Below are positions 7,373 to 16,062 of a stretch of 64,000 nucleotides of DNA, piece by piece; within the stretch, counting starts at the first letter, position 1, and each line of letters starts with the position of its first letter. Below the pieces are notes generated by a model, which had not been told where the DNA came from, did not search any database, and saw only the letters and a program-made list of their open reading frames with translations. The position numbers and the translations under genes are program-made. The stretch spans positions 1 through 64,000 of the forward strand of contig JAUWNJ010000015.1 of the NCBI GenBank assembly GCA_030612725.1, given 5' to 3'. This stretch comes from Planctomycetales bacterium. Lineage in GTDB: Bacteria > Planctomycetota > Phycisphaerae > SM23-33.

Positions 7373-10102
7373 ATGGTAGAAGAGTCTGTTCCTAATCCTG
7401 AACAGGACGCTGAAGAGGCTGACGATCAGCAGGCAGAAGTGCCGACTGATCCCGAATCCCAAGACCCCGTTGACTCTGAAGCCCAAGCCGACGATGCTCA
7501 GGCCAGCGAAGAGGCTTCAGACGACACCACCACCGATGCCCAGGAACCCATTGACCCCGAAGCCCAAGCCGAGGAAGCCGACGAAGAACCGTCCGAAACC
7601 GAAGCGCCCGACGAAGAATCAGCCGAGGAACCTGCCAAGGAATCAGTTGAAGAATCGGTGGCCGAAGCACTGGCCGGGGAATCCACCGATAACCAGGAAT
7701 CAAGCGGTTCTTCTGATCAACTCGCCCAAATCATCGCCGCTCAAAAGGCCAAGATGCACGCGAAAATGGCGGCAAGGGCCGACGACGCACCGGCGGAACC
7801 GGTAACCAATGCAGCCCCGGCAACGGTGGAAAAACCTGCCCCGACGGGTCAACAAAAACGCGAGACGCTAAAAACCGGTGGATTCCTGCGTCGTCTCTCA
7901 ACCACCCAGATATTCCTCATCGCCAACACACTGGCAGTTGTGATACTCGCTGCCTCCATATTCCACATCCCCTTCCGTCAAGTACAGACAACCCTTGGGT
8001 TCCAATCAGACCCATCAAAGGAGTCGCCCGAAAAGCCAAAGGATCTCTTCGTAATCGCCCAGTCGAAAGACGCCCAAAGCGTCTCCTGGAAACAGGCGCG
8101 GGATGCCTTCGCAAAAAAGGATTACGTTTCCGCACTGGGGCAGTATCTTCCGCTTTCAGGTCTGGCCAATAAGTCGCCCGAAGGGGAGTTGATGTACGAC
8201 TTTTTTCAACTCCGCATCGGGCAATGCCTTATACACCTCAACAAGGCCGCCCACGCCGAAAAACCCCTCATCACCGCAGCCCAGAGCGAGTCCCCGGCAG
8301 TGCGGGCGGCGGCAAATTACCGATTGGCTGTGCTAAGCGAACGAAACGGACAACACCTGCGGGCAAGGATGAAGGCCTACATGGCGGCATCGTCCTTTGC
8401 CGCCCTGTCGGCGAACTGCTCATCCGCCCAAACGGACTGCGAATTCCTCATCGCCAGAGTGCTCACAAAGAAGGCGCTGTCGTTCTACGGTATGGACCAT
8501 TTGGTATCCTGGAGCGATACGCGCTGGACCGATCCCTTTGCCGGCCTTGACGAAACGGACCTGCGAAAACTGCTGAACGAAGGGGTCGGCGAATCCTCCG
8601 ATGCGATGCTAGGCCCGAAAATCAGGCGGGTGAATGAAAAGAAACCGGTACTACGCTGGACCGCTACATGCCTGCAAACCTCAATATCAGACCTGCTTTC
8701 ACACTTCGCAACCAAGGCCAAAATGGACCTCCACTGGGTTCTCGTGAATAAACCCGTGCGTAACAGGCCTGTAAGTCTGCATTTCCGTCGCGTTACAGGT
8801 CAGAAGTTGTGTGAACTTGCTTGCGGGTCTGTGGGCCTGGTTGCGAGATTCACCGGCGAGTCGATCATCGTGCACAACCCCAGTGCCGGTAAATCAATGA
8901 ATCGCCAGCGCGACCTGCTGTTGACCGAAGCAATCTCCGCCTGGAGGCGTATATTCCTGCGAACGCCGCGAGATAAACGAGTGGCCGAGGGGCATTTCGC
9001 AATAGCCGTCCTGTATGAATATTCCGGTAACACGATCGACGCGATAAACGAATACCAGTTGACCGCGCAGCGTTTCAGTAAAGCGAAAATTGCCGCTCCG
9101 TCGTTCCTGCGAAGCGCGAACCTCCGCATAGGGCTGAAAGATTATACCGGCGCTCGAGCCGACCTGACGAACCTGCTGGACAGTTATCCCGACTGCCAGG
9201 AATCGGGGGACGCCTACGCCGCACTCGGCGAAGCGACTTTTGAATCAGGACTGACCGATGAAGCGCTCCGGATATTCAAAAAACTCTATTTCCTGAACCT
9301 GTCGGCCTCGACCAAAACGCAGGCGTGCTTCGGTACCGGAAAGTGCTTCTATCAAAAAGGCGACTACAAAGATGCTATTGAGTGGCTTGACCGTTACATA
9401 AAATTTTCCGCCAAAAGCGGTAAAAAGAACCGGCCGGAAGCATACCTCCTGCTAGGCAGGAGTTACTCATCCACCGGTAAATCCTCCCATGCCGTCAGGG
9501 CATTTCATCTTGCGTTGACTGCTCGACCCAGACCTGATGAACGAGTGGACGCCCTGACAGGGCTTGCCCAGGCGTATCGGGATTCGGGAAATTACGCTCG
9601 TGCGATTATATCGTTGCGCAGAATCGCCAAAGACGCCCGAAATCAACGTCAAAACTCTCGGATACTGTGCCTCACCGCCCAGTGCTACAGGGCTATGGGG
9701 CTTCCGGAAAAGGCGGCAAGTTTCCTGCGTGGAAACATCACTTCAATTACCGATTCGGTCCCCCGTGCCCAGGTCGGCGTGGAATTGGCGCAGTGTTACT
9801 ACGATGCCGATAAATTATCCAAAGCCTACGCCACACTGACCATTACGCTGGAAGTTCTCCCTCCGGGCGACTCAGCCCATCAAGCCGCCTGCAACCTGGC
9901 GAAAATCTGCCTGAAGACCGGAAAGGCGGACCAGGCAGTTACTCTCACTCGCGGGGTATTGAATTCATCGGCATCGAAGCAGCGGAAAAAAGAGGCGCGA
10001 AAAATTCTCGCCGATGCGTATCTGGCTAAAAGGCAGTACGAAAAAGCGACAATGACTATGACGGGTATGAAAACCAATCGGCCGGGAGCGAAGAAGAAAT
10101 GA
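7373..10102 (+). CDS. TPR-rich membrane protein with an STN-like segment, first gene of the flagellar operon
   Basis: 909 residues. Residues 1-150 are highly acidic (Glu, Asp, Ala, Pro) and presumably disordered. One membrane helix lies at about 178-199 (QIFLIANTLAVVILAASIF). The large C-terminal part is periplasmic if the acidic tail is cytoplasmic. Residues 240-380 and 510-905 are TPR-like helical repeats. Residues 428-503 resemble an STN domain (secretin/TonB N-terminal), with RPVSLHFRRVTGQKLCELAC and then GESIIVHNP. It is transcribed from the sigma-54 promoter and overlaps the next gene by 4 nt. A scaffold or assembly factor for the motor is plausible but inferred. It is not a standard flagellar gene of well-studied species. 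Confidence 0.7.
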   Translation: MVEESVPNPEQDAEEADDQQAEVPTDPESQDPVDSEAQADDAQASEEASDDTTTDAQEPIDPEAQAEEADEEPSETEAPDEESAEEPAKESVEESVAEALAGESTDNQESSGSSDQLAQIIAAQKAKMHAKMAARADDAPAEPVTNAAPATVEKPAPTGQQKRETLKTGGFLRRLSTTQIFLIANTLAVVILAASIFHIPFRQVQTTLGFQSDPSKESPEKPKDLFVIAQSKDAQSVSWKQARDAFAKKDYVSALGQYLPLSGLANKSPEGELMYDFFQLRIGQCLIHLNKAAHAEKPLITAAQSESPAVRAAANYRLAVLSERNGQHLRARMKAYMAASSFAALSANCSSAQTDCEFLIARVLTKKALSFYGMDHLVSWSDTRWTDPFAGLDETDLRKLLNEGVGESSDAMLGPKIRRVNEKKPVLRWTATCLQTSISDLLSHFATKAKMDLHWVLVNKPVRNRPVSLHFRRVTGQKLCELACGSVGLVARFTGESIIVHNPSAGKSMNRQRDLLLTEAISAWRRIFLRTPRDKRVAEGHFAIAVLYEYSGNTIDAINEYQLTAQRFSKAKIAAPSFLRSANLRIGLKDYTGARADLTNLLDSYPDCQESGDAYAALGEATFESGLTDEALRIFKKLYFLNLSASTKTQACFGTGKCFYQKGDYKDAIEWLDRYIKFSAKSGKKNRPEAYLLLGRSYSSTGKSSHAVRAFHLALTARPRPDERVDALTGLAQAYRDSGNYARAIISLRRIAKDARNQRQNSRILCLTAQCYRAMGLPEKAASFLRGNITSITDSVPRAQVGVELAQCYYDADKLSKAYATLTITLEVLPPGDSAHQAACNLAKICLKTGKADQAVTLTRGVLNSSASKQRKKEARKILADAYLAKRQYEKATMTMTGMKTNRPGAKKK

Positions 10103-10830
10103 ATCGCCGAACTACAATTTCCATCTGTCTGACCGTTGTGGTATCGGGCGGCGTGGCGATGCTTTGGGCGGAAGAAAAGCCCGCCTCAAACACCGTGTTA
10201 ATGCGGTCCGTCGTCGAAAATACCGCACTGGACCTGTGGCGTTCCAACATCAAACCACCGGCAGGTAAAGAGAATTCATCCGAACTCGCCGAGGCGCTTC
10301 GACGTCTGAAATCAATGCGTTTCCGAAAAAAGGCCGACCTCTTCGCCAATGCTGAAGCATCTCCAAAGCAACCGACCTCACGACCGACGTCCCAACCAAG
10401 CCAGGCCAAGTCTGACCAACCGGCGCGAATCAACCCTGAAATGCTGGCGAAACTGAAACAACTACCACCCGGAAGCATAACCGAACCCGCCGCACTGGCC
10501 GATACGCTGTTCCTCGGAGGGTATCTGGAATCAGCGGCATTTTTCTACGAACTGGCCCTGAAAAACGAAACGGACGCGGATGAAAAGGCGTGGTTGCTGT
10601 TCCAGACCGCCAACTGCTACCGGGAAACAAACCCGACCGAAGCAGTAAAAGCATACGCAAAACTCCTGGCAGAATACCCCAATTCGCTCTGGAGTTCCGC
10701 CGCTTATATGCCAAAAAACATCATTGAGTGGCATAAAGCAAACAAACTGGACGACCTGCTGAAGAAACTCGAAAAGCAAAACCGGAAGGACGTCGGCCCA
10801 ACGGCCACGCGGAAATCGTCGAATGATTGA
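10099..10830 (+). CDS. exported TPR-like protein of the flagellar operon
   Basis: 243 residues; ATGA overlap with the preceding gene. Residues 1-25 are a signal peptide (ISICLTVVVSGGVAMLWAEE). Residues 30-75 are helical (NTALDLWRSN...LAEALRRLKSMRF), followed by a Pro/Ser/Thr linker with PTSRPTSQPSQ. About residues 130-210 form two TPR-like pairs (AFFYELALKNETDADEKAWLLFQTANCYRE). It likely works with the preceding TPR membrane protein in the periplasm. Nothing in it points to an enzyme. It overlaps the next gene by 8 nt. Confidence 0.65.
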   Translation: MNRRTTISICLTVVVSGGVAMLWAEEKPASNTVLMRSVVENTALDLWRSNIKPPAGKENSSELAEALRRLKSMRFRKKADLFANAEASPKQPTSRPTSQPSQAKSDQPARINPEMLAKLKQLPPGSITEPAALADTLFLGGYLESAAFFYELALKNETDADEKAWLLFQTANCYRETNPTEAVKAYAKLLAEYPNSLWSSAAYMPKNIIEWHKANKLDDLLKKLEKQNRKDVGPTATRKSSND

Positions 10831-12202
10831 ACCCGTACGCATAAACGTGCTTATTGTCGCCGCGAAAGCGGACGCCGAAACGTCCCGCCTCGTCAACGAG
10901 GTGCTGGCAGAGAGAGACGTTCAAGGCCTCATCGTCGGCGATATGACCTCCGCGGCTTCGAAGATCGAGACCAGGCAATGGGATCTCGTCATGGGCGACT
11001 TATCGGCAAAAGGCGACGCGCCCGCCCTGCTGCGAAAAATCAGGGTTCTCTTACCCGAACTTCCCGTAATCCTCTTCGGCGACGACGCTTCAGTCGATCT
11101 CCTCGGCGACGTCCCGAACGAAGGATGCACGGAACTGATAAGAAAACCGATCCGGCGCAAGTCGCTCGAATCGACGCTCGAAACGCTCCTTCCCGCACAC
11201 CAGGTTCACCTGGCGGCGGCTTCCGATAACGAAGACGCCTCCCAACGGTATCAAATAGTCGGTAAGAACAAGAAATTCCTCCAGGCAATCCACTTGGCCC
11301 AAAAGGTCGCCCCGACCTCGGTTCCGGTATTGATTACCGGTGAAAGCGGAACCGGAAAGGAACTTGTCTCAAGCCTGATCCACCGTCAGAGCAATCGCTC
11401 GCGAGGCCCCTTCATCCACATCAACTGCGCCGCATTGAGCGAAACGCTGCTCGAAAGCGAACTTTTCGGACACGAAAAAGGTTCATTCACCGGCGCGCAT
11501 GAACGGCGAAAGGGACGCTTCGAGCGGGCGGACGGAGGTACGCTGCTACTGGATGAACTGTCTGAAACGGGATACAGGCTCCAGGCCGAACTGCTTCGAG
11601 TGCTGGAGCAGCAGAACTTTGAACGCCTCGGAGGAAGCGAAACCGTCCGCGTCAATGTCCGAATCATCAGCACCTCCAACCGCAACCTTGGCGAAGAAGT
11701 CAGGGAAGGCCGATTCCGCCAGGACCTGTTCTACCGCATCAGCGGAGTCCATATCCACGTACCCCCGCTTCGGGAGAGAATCGAGGACATCCCCACGCTG
11801 GTGTGGCATTTCGTCAACCTGTACGCACGCGAAGTCCGTCGGCTGATTACGGGGCTTGACGAACGGATGATGGAGTTTTTCAGTCAATACCATTGGCCCG
11901 GAAACGTCCGCCAACTCCGCAATATCGTTCGCGCCGCGCTGATATTCAACGATGGCCCGACGCTGTCGCTGGACGGTACGCCGGCATTGACGAATGAATT
12001 TCATCCGGCGGAAACAGGCCGGACAGACACGCTGCAACTGGCGGAACTGGAACGCCAGGCAATACTCGAAGCGCTCCGCAGAACCGAACGGAATCAGATC
12101 CAAGCCGCGAGATTACTCGGTATCACCGACCGGACACTACGAGAAAAATTACGTCGGTATCGACAGGCGGACGAACTGCAAACGGCAGGAGAAATCAAAT
12201 GA
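10823..12202 (+). CDS. NtrC-family sigma-54 response regulator of the flagellar operon
   Basis: 459 residues. The receiver (1-125) keeps the likely phospho-acceptor D59 (DLVMGDL) and K108-P109, but its N-terminal acidic pocket is reduced (AAKAD). The AAA+ domain (145-385) has Walker A GESGTGKE (173-180), the sigma-54 loop as GSFTGA (220-225, Ser in place of the usual Ala) and Walker B LLLDEL (241-246). The Fis-type HTH is at about 415-450 (RNQIQAARLLGITDRTLREKLRRY). The position directly before flgB fits an FlrC/FlgR/FlbD-like activator of middle flagellar genes. No cognate kinase is in the window. Confidence 0.85.
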   Translation: MIEPVRINVLIVAAKADAETSRLVNEVLAERDVQGLIVGDMTSAASKIETRQWDLVMGDLSAKGDAPALLRKIRVLLPELPVILFGDDASVDLLGDVPNEGCTELIRKPIRRKSLESTLETLLPAHQVHLAAASDNEDASQRYQIVGKNKKFLQAIHLAQKVAPTSVPVLITGESGTGKELVSSLIHRQSNRSRGPFIHINCAALSETLLESELFGHEKGSFTGAHERRKGRFERADGGTLLLDELSETGYRLQAELLRVLEQQNFERLGGSETVRVNVRIISTSNRNLGEEVREGRFRQDLFYRISGVHIHVPPLRERIEDIPTLVWHFVNLYAREVRRLITGLDERMMEFFSQYHWPGNVRQLRNIVRAALIFNDGPTLSLDGTPALTNEFHPAETGRTDTLQLAELERQAILEALRRTERNQIQAARLLGITDRTLREKLRRYRQADELQTAGEIK

Positions 12203-12552
12203 TAAAACCTCCGACTATTACCGAACACATCGAGGCCGCACTGAAAGGCGCAAGCGCCAGGCAGGCGGCAATCGCCAATAATATCGCCAACATCAACACG
12301 CCGAATTACCGCCGAATGGCTGTGGAATTTGAAAAACACCTCGCCGAAGCAATCGCCGACGGACGGAAAATCAACCTGGACGAGATTGCCTCGGAGTTCC
12401 TCAGGCCTAAAAACACGCCGGTCGATGCCAACGGTAATGACGTGAACCTCGAAATGGAAGTCGGCGATATGATCAAAAACAGCGCCATGTATAAGACCTA
12501 TATGCGTCTGCTCGCAGGCACGTACAGGAAGATGGAATTGGCCATACATTAA
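12199..12552 (+). CDS. flgB: flagellar proximal rod protein FlgB
   Basis: 117 residues, ATGA overlap with the regulator gene. It contains the flagellar rod N-terminal motif ARQAAIANNIANINTPNYRR (about residues 19-38) and the typical C-terminal GDMIKNSAMYKTYMRLLAGTYRKMELAI. FlgB, FlgC, FlgF and FliE form the proximal rod that joins the MS ring to the distal rod; the subunits are exported through the flagellar type III gate without a cleaved signal. The length is close to family norm. flgB, flgC and fliE follow in the usual order. Confidence 0.95.
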   Translation: MIKPPTITEHIEAALKGASARQAAIANNIANINTPNYRRMAVEFEKHLAEAIADGRKINLDEIASEFLRPKNTPVDANGNDVNLEMEVGDMIKNSAMYKTYMRLLAGTYRKMELAIH

Positions 12553-12575
12553 CCATAGACAGAGGTGGATAAAAG

Positions 12576-12986
12576 ATGAGCGTCAACGGAATATTAAATA
12601 CGAATCCGATTGATATCGCGGTATCGGGTCTGCGGGCGGAAACGACTCGCATGAACGTTATCGCCAACAACATCGCCAACTCAAATACGACCAAGACACC
12701 CTCGGGCGGACCCTACCGCAGACAGGAAGTCATACTGTCAACTGACGAAGGTATCAGCGGCGTAACGGTGGACCAAATCGCAGCCGATATGCTGACCAAC
12801 TTCAGACGCGTCCATCAACCCGGACACCCCGATGCCGACAAGGAAGGATATGTCCAGATGCCGAACGTGGACCTTCCCGTCGAGATGATAAACATGATAA
12901 CGGCAAGCAGGGCCTACCAGGCAAACGCCGCCGTTCTGAAGCGATACGAAGAAATGATGAACGTGGCAATAGAGTTGCTGAAATAA
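12576..12986 (+). CDS. flgC: flagellar proximal rod protein FlgC
   Basis: 136 residues. AGAGG about 9 bases upstream of ATG supports the start. The N-terminal heptad and signature read DIAVSGLRAETTRMNVIANNIAN (about 13-35), and the C-terminal rod motif reads VEMINMITASRAYQANAAVLKRYEEMMNVAIELL. Both helices pair in the assembled rod. It is slightly shorter in the middle than the Escherichia coli protein. It lies 23 bp after flgB and 15 bp before fliE. Confidence 0.95.
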   Translation: MSVNGILNTNPIDIAVSGLRAETTRMNVIANNIANSNTTKTPSGGPYRRQEVILSTDEGISGVTVDQIAADMLTNFRRVHQPGHPDADKEGYVQMPNVDLPVEMINMITASRAYQANAAVLKRYEEMMNVAIELLK

Positions 12987-13001
12987 TTCGAGGAAATACA
13001 G

Positions 13002-13313
13002 ATGCCAGGAATAACTCCTATCAACGGACCGACCCCGACGAATCTTTCGCCGAATATCTCCCGCGCCGACGGGCGGGATTCGTCAACATCGCCGGCAGGA
13101 TTCGACAAGACGCTCAAAGGATGCATCGACCAGGTCAACACCGACCAGCAGGCCTCCGCAAACACTATCCAGGAACTCCTTACCGGTAAAAATCAGGACA
13201 TAATGTCGGTAGTGGCTTCCACCGCCAAGGCGGATATGAGTTTCAAACTGCTGATCGGCGTCAGAAACAAGGTCATCGAAGCATACAAGCAAACATTGAA
13301 CATGCAGATATGA
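13002..13313 (+). CDS. fliE: flagellar hook-basal body adaptor FliE
   Basis: 103 residues. GAGGAAATACAG precedes ATG. The first 35 residues are Pro/Ser/Thr-rich. The remainder is the conserved helical part: FDKTLKGCIDQVNTDQQAS and the signature DIMSVVASTAKADMSFKLLIGVRNKVIEAYKQTLNMQI. FliE sits between the MS ring/export gate and the rod and is needed for rod export. Typical length. A palindromic repeat interval separates it from fliF, but the gene order flgBC-fliEFGHIJ is conserved. Confidence 0.95.
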   Translation: MPGITPINGPTPTNLSPNISRADGRDSSTSPAGFDKTLKGCIDQVNTDQQASANTIQELLTGKNQDIMSVVASTAKADMSFKLLIGVRNKVIEAYKQTLNMQI

Positions 13314-13320
13314 CAAAGGA

Positions 13321-13450
13321 GCAGTCAGCAGTCAGCAATCAGCAGTCAGCAAAAGATTAAAAAAAACCGCTGATTGCCGAACGCTGAACGCTGAATGCTG
13401 AACGCTGAATGCTGAACGCTGAATGCTGTGCGTAGCACCACTACGTGGAA
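13321..13450. repeat. heptamer-word palindrome between fliE and fliF
   Basis: The left side is a run of 7-nt words CAGTCAG, CAGTCAG, CAATCAG, CAGTCAG. The right side (about 13371-13427) is GCTGATT-like and then alternating GCTGAAC/GCTGAAT words, six in series. The two sides are inverted and can pair. At the end is the 24-bp word TGTGCGTAGCACCACTACGT... (13427-13450), identical to 1986-2009. The element lies inside an operon, where a long hairpin could tune the amount of downstream mRNA. Confidence 0.75.
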
Positions 13451-13471
13451 CGCTTTTTAAGGTGAAGACCA

Positions 13472-15025
13472 GTGGCACAGGCAATGCAAAATTTCAAGCA
13501 GATATGGGGACGCACGAGCCTTATCCATCGCGTGTTGCTGTTGACTATCCTGCTGGCCTGCGGCGGAGCCGCCGCACTCATGGTCGGATGGGCGCAAAAA
13601 CCGGATATGGCCATGCTCTATAGCGAACTGACGCCCGAAGACGCCGCCAAGGTCGTCGATAAGGTCCGAGACGCCGGTGTACCGTATGAACTGACCGCCG
13701 GCGGAACCACCGTCAACGTACCGTCTGATAAGGTCTATTCGCTCAGACTGACAATGGCCGGGGCGGGACTACCCACCGGGCAGGCGAAGGGGTATCGAAT
13801 ACTCGATGACAGCAAAATCGGCACCAGCCCATTCAAGGAACGAATCAACTACATACGCGCCATCGAAGGCGAACTGGCGAAAACCATACAACTACTCGAA
13901 GGCGTCTCAATGGCAAGGGTGCACATAGTCAAACCCGAAGCCACTCTCTTCGCCGGACAAAAAAACAGAGCGTCAGCCACCGTCGCACTGAAAACAAAAC
14001 CGGGATGGAGAATGACACCTTCAAATATCGCCGCAATCATACACCTCGTAGCAGGAGGCGTAGAAGGTCTGATGCCCGAAAAAGTAGTCGTCGTGAACAA
14101 CAAGGGCAAACTGCTCTCCGGCGAAGGCGTCAAAGACGAACTGGCAGGTAAGGCCGGTAACTTCCTCGACTACAAAAGCAGAGTCGAAGATTACCTCTCC
14201 GGAAAGGTCGAAGACATGCTGGCGGCGGCATTGGGGCCGAATCGCGCTTCGGTTCGCGTCGATGCCGTTATCGAAACCAGTAGAACCGACGAAACGACCG
14301 AAACTTACGATCCGGTCAAGAAGGTTATCTCCAAAGAGGAAATTAAGAGTAAATCATCCACCCCGGTCGGCGCAACTGCCGGCGGCGAGACAAAAAACGG
14401 GATCAAAACCACCGAAGAAAACATCGTCAGCGAATATAAACTCAGCCGGGTCGTCCAGCAGAAAACAGCCCTTCCCGGACAGGTAATATCGCTGACAGTA
14501 GCGGCGTTCGTGGATTTATCGCCCCCGAAAAAGGCCGAGGGCGACGAAAGCGAAACACCGGCGGCAACACTCAAGATCGAGGACGTCGAAGAGATTATCC
14601 GAAACGCCATAGGACTGAAAAAAACCGACACCCTCAAGGTGGTATCGACGACGTTCCCTCAGGCCGCTATGGCCGAATCGCTTCAGATGCCCGAAGAAGA
14701 CGGCGGGATGTTCACGCCCGGTTTCATGCTCGATCTGGCAAGGCGTTTCTCGCTGGGAATCCTGGTCATCGGGGTGCTTCTGGTTCTGAAGATGTTCCGT
14801 GGTAAAAAGAAGAAATCGGACGCCGAAGACGCCGCATTGGAAGGTCAAGGCGCTACGCTCGCCCTTGCCGGACAGGCAGGTGGCGGAAATCTGCTTCCGG
14901 GGGTGCCGTCCGAAGCCAACGCCGAACTTCTGAAGGCGCAGATTACCAACGCCCTCCAGGAAAACCCCGAAGAAGTAAAACGTCTGTTTCTCAGTTGGGT
15001 AAATTCCGATAAAGGAGGCGTGTAA
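13472..15025 (+). CDS. fliF: flagellar MS-ring protein FliF
   Basis: 517 residues, GTG start with AAGGTGA about 7 bases upstream. An N-terminal membrane helix lies at about 21-41 (VLLLTILLACGGAAALMVGWA). Periplasmic ring-building motifs follow (YSELTPEDAAKVVDKVRDAGVPYEL, then the YscJ/FliF domain with MARVHIVKPEATLFAGQKNRASATV). The second membrane helix is at about 428-445 (SLGILVIGVLLVLKMF). The cytoplasmic tail ends with NPEEVKRLFLSWVNSDKGGV, which binds FliG. The protein forms the inner-membrane ring on which rotor and export gate assemble. Its stop directly precedes the fliG start. Confidence 0.95.
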   Translation: MAQAMQNFKQIWGRTSLIHRVLLLTILLACGGAAALMVGWAQKPDMAMLYSELTPEDAAKVVDKVRDAGVPYELTAGGTTVNVPSDKVYSLRLTMAGAGLPTGQAKGYRILDDSKIGTSPFKERINYIRAIEGELAKTIQLLEGVSMARVHIVKPEATLFAGQKNRASATVALKTKPGWRMTPSNIAAIIHLVAGGVEGLMPEKVVVVNNKGKLLSGEGVKDELAGKAGNFLDYKSRVEDYLSGKVEDMLAAALGPNRASVRVDAVIETSRTDETTETYDPVKKVISKEEIKSKSSTPVGATAGGETKNGIKTTEENIVSEYKLSRVVQQKTALPGQVISLTVAAFVDLSPPKKAEGDESETPAATLKIEDVEEIIRNAIGLKKTDTLKVVSTTFPQAAMAESLQMPEEDGGMFTPGFMLDLARRFSLGILVIGVLLVLKMFRGKKKKSDAEDAALEGQGATLALAGQAGGGNLLPGVPSEANAELLKAQITNALQENPEEVKRLFLSWVNSDKGGV

Positions 15026-16060
15026 GTGGCATTGAGTGGTGCACAAAAAGCGGCTGCTTTGCTGATGACTCTCGACCCGCCGACAGCGGCTGAACTGCTA
15101 CGGTCGGCTGGTCCCGATATGCTCACCGAGGTCGCCGCCGAACTGACATATCTCGGTCAGAGCGGTCAGGCAAACCAAGCCGCCTCAATGGAACCGATAC
15201 GCGAGTTCTTCGGACTGCTTTACGGGAAAAATAAATCGGCAGGTGGAGAAAACCTCGCCGGCGAAATACTGAAGATCATCCTCGGCGAGCAAAAGTCGCA
15301 GGAAGTTCTTGTCCAGGTCGGCGAACGCCTCAAGGTGCGGGATCCGTTCCGCGACATCCGCTCGGCTGAAGTTACCGGTATAGCCAAGACGCTGGCAGGC
15401 GAGTCGCCCCAGGTCATCGCGGTGGTGCTGTCAGAATTACCGGCGAAGAAAAGCAGCGAACTTCTGGAACTTCTGGAAGAAGACATCCGCGCCAAGTCAG
15501 TGCAAAGCATGGCAGGCGGACAGGGAGTGTCCCAGAAGGCGAAGTTGCGCATCGCCTCAACAGTTCAATCCCGACTGTCCGAAGCCGCCCAGGCCGCTGC
15601 CCAGGCAGAACCCGGCGCTGCCGATACAGACGCCGACGACGAACACCGCCAACAGCAATTGAGAAAAGTTGCCGTTCTGCTTCGAGGCCTGGAAGTCGAA
15701 GCACGCGACAACCTGACAAAGTCCCTCAAAGAAAAGGACAGCGAATCTGCCGAGAGCGTCCAGAAACTAATGGTGATATGGGAAGATATACCCCTTGTTG
15801 CAGAGCGACCGCTGCAGGAGGCATTGCGATCGACTGAATCTCGCAAACTCGCCCTTGCGCTCGTCGGTGCGAATGAACAAATCGCCTCAAGGATAAAAAA
15901 TAATATCTCCGAACGCGCCAAGGCGATGCTCGATGAGGAAGCCGAACTGCTCTCGAACCCGAAAGCAAACGAGATCGAACAGGCAAGGGAAGACATCCTC
16001 GACGCGATGCGGGAACTGAACGCCAAAGGTGAATTGCAGTTCGAGGAAAATCAGGAATAA
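15026..16060 (+). CDS. fliG: flagellar motor switch protein FliG
   Basis: 344 residues, GTG start immediately after the fliF stop, with AGGAGG at 15014-15019 inside the fliF end, so the two are translationally coupled. The N-terminal FliF-binding domain begins LSGAQKAAALLMTLDPPTAAELLRS. Middle and C-terminal ARM-like domains follow, with charged torque-helix residues in the C-terminal third (ESVQKLMVIWEDIPLVAERPLQEALRST...LALALVGANEQIASRIKNNISERAKAMLDEEAELL). FliG couples stator movement to rotor rotation and, with FliM and FliN, forms the C ring. Confidence 0.95.
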   Translation: MALSGAQKAAALLMTLDPPTAAELLRSAGPDMLTEVAAELTYLGQSGQANQAASMEPIREFFGLLYGKNKSAGGENLAGEILKIILGEQKSQEVLVQVGERLKVRDPFRDIRSAEVTGIAKTLAGESPQVIAVVLSELPAKKSSELLELLEEDIRAKSVQSMAGGQGVSQKAKLRIASTVQSRLSEAAQAAAQAEPGAADTDADDEHRQQQLRKVAVLLRGLEVEARDNLTKSLKEKDSESAESVQKLMVIWEDIPLVAERPLQEALRSTESRKLALALVGANEQIASRIKNNISERAKAMLDEEAELLSNPKANEIEQAREDILDAMRELNAKGELQFEENQE

Positions 16061-16062
16061 CA

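Noticed and set aside
13321-13450. Possible CRISPR array because of regular short repeats
   Set aside because: Units are 7 nt without spacers and the two halves are inverted; no cas genes in the window.
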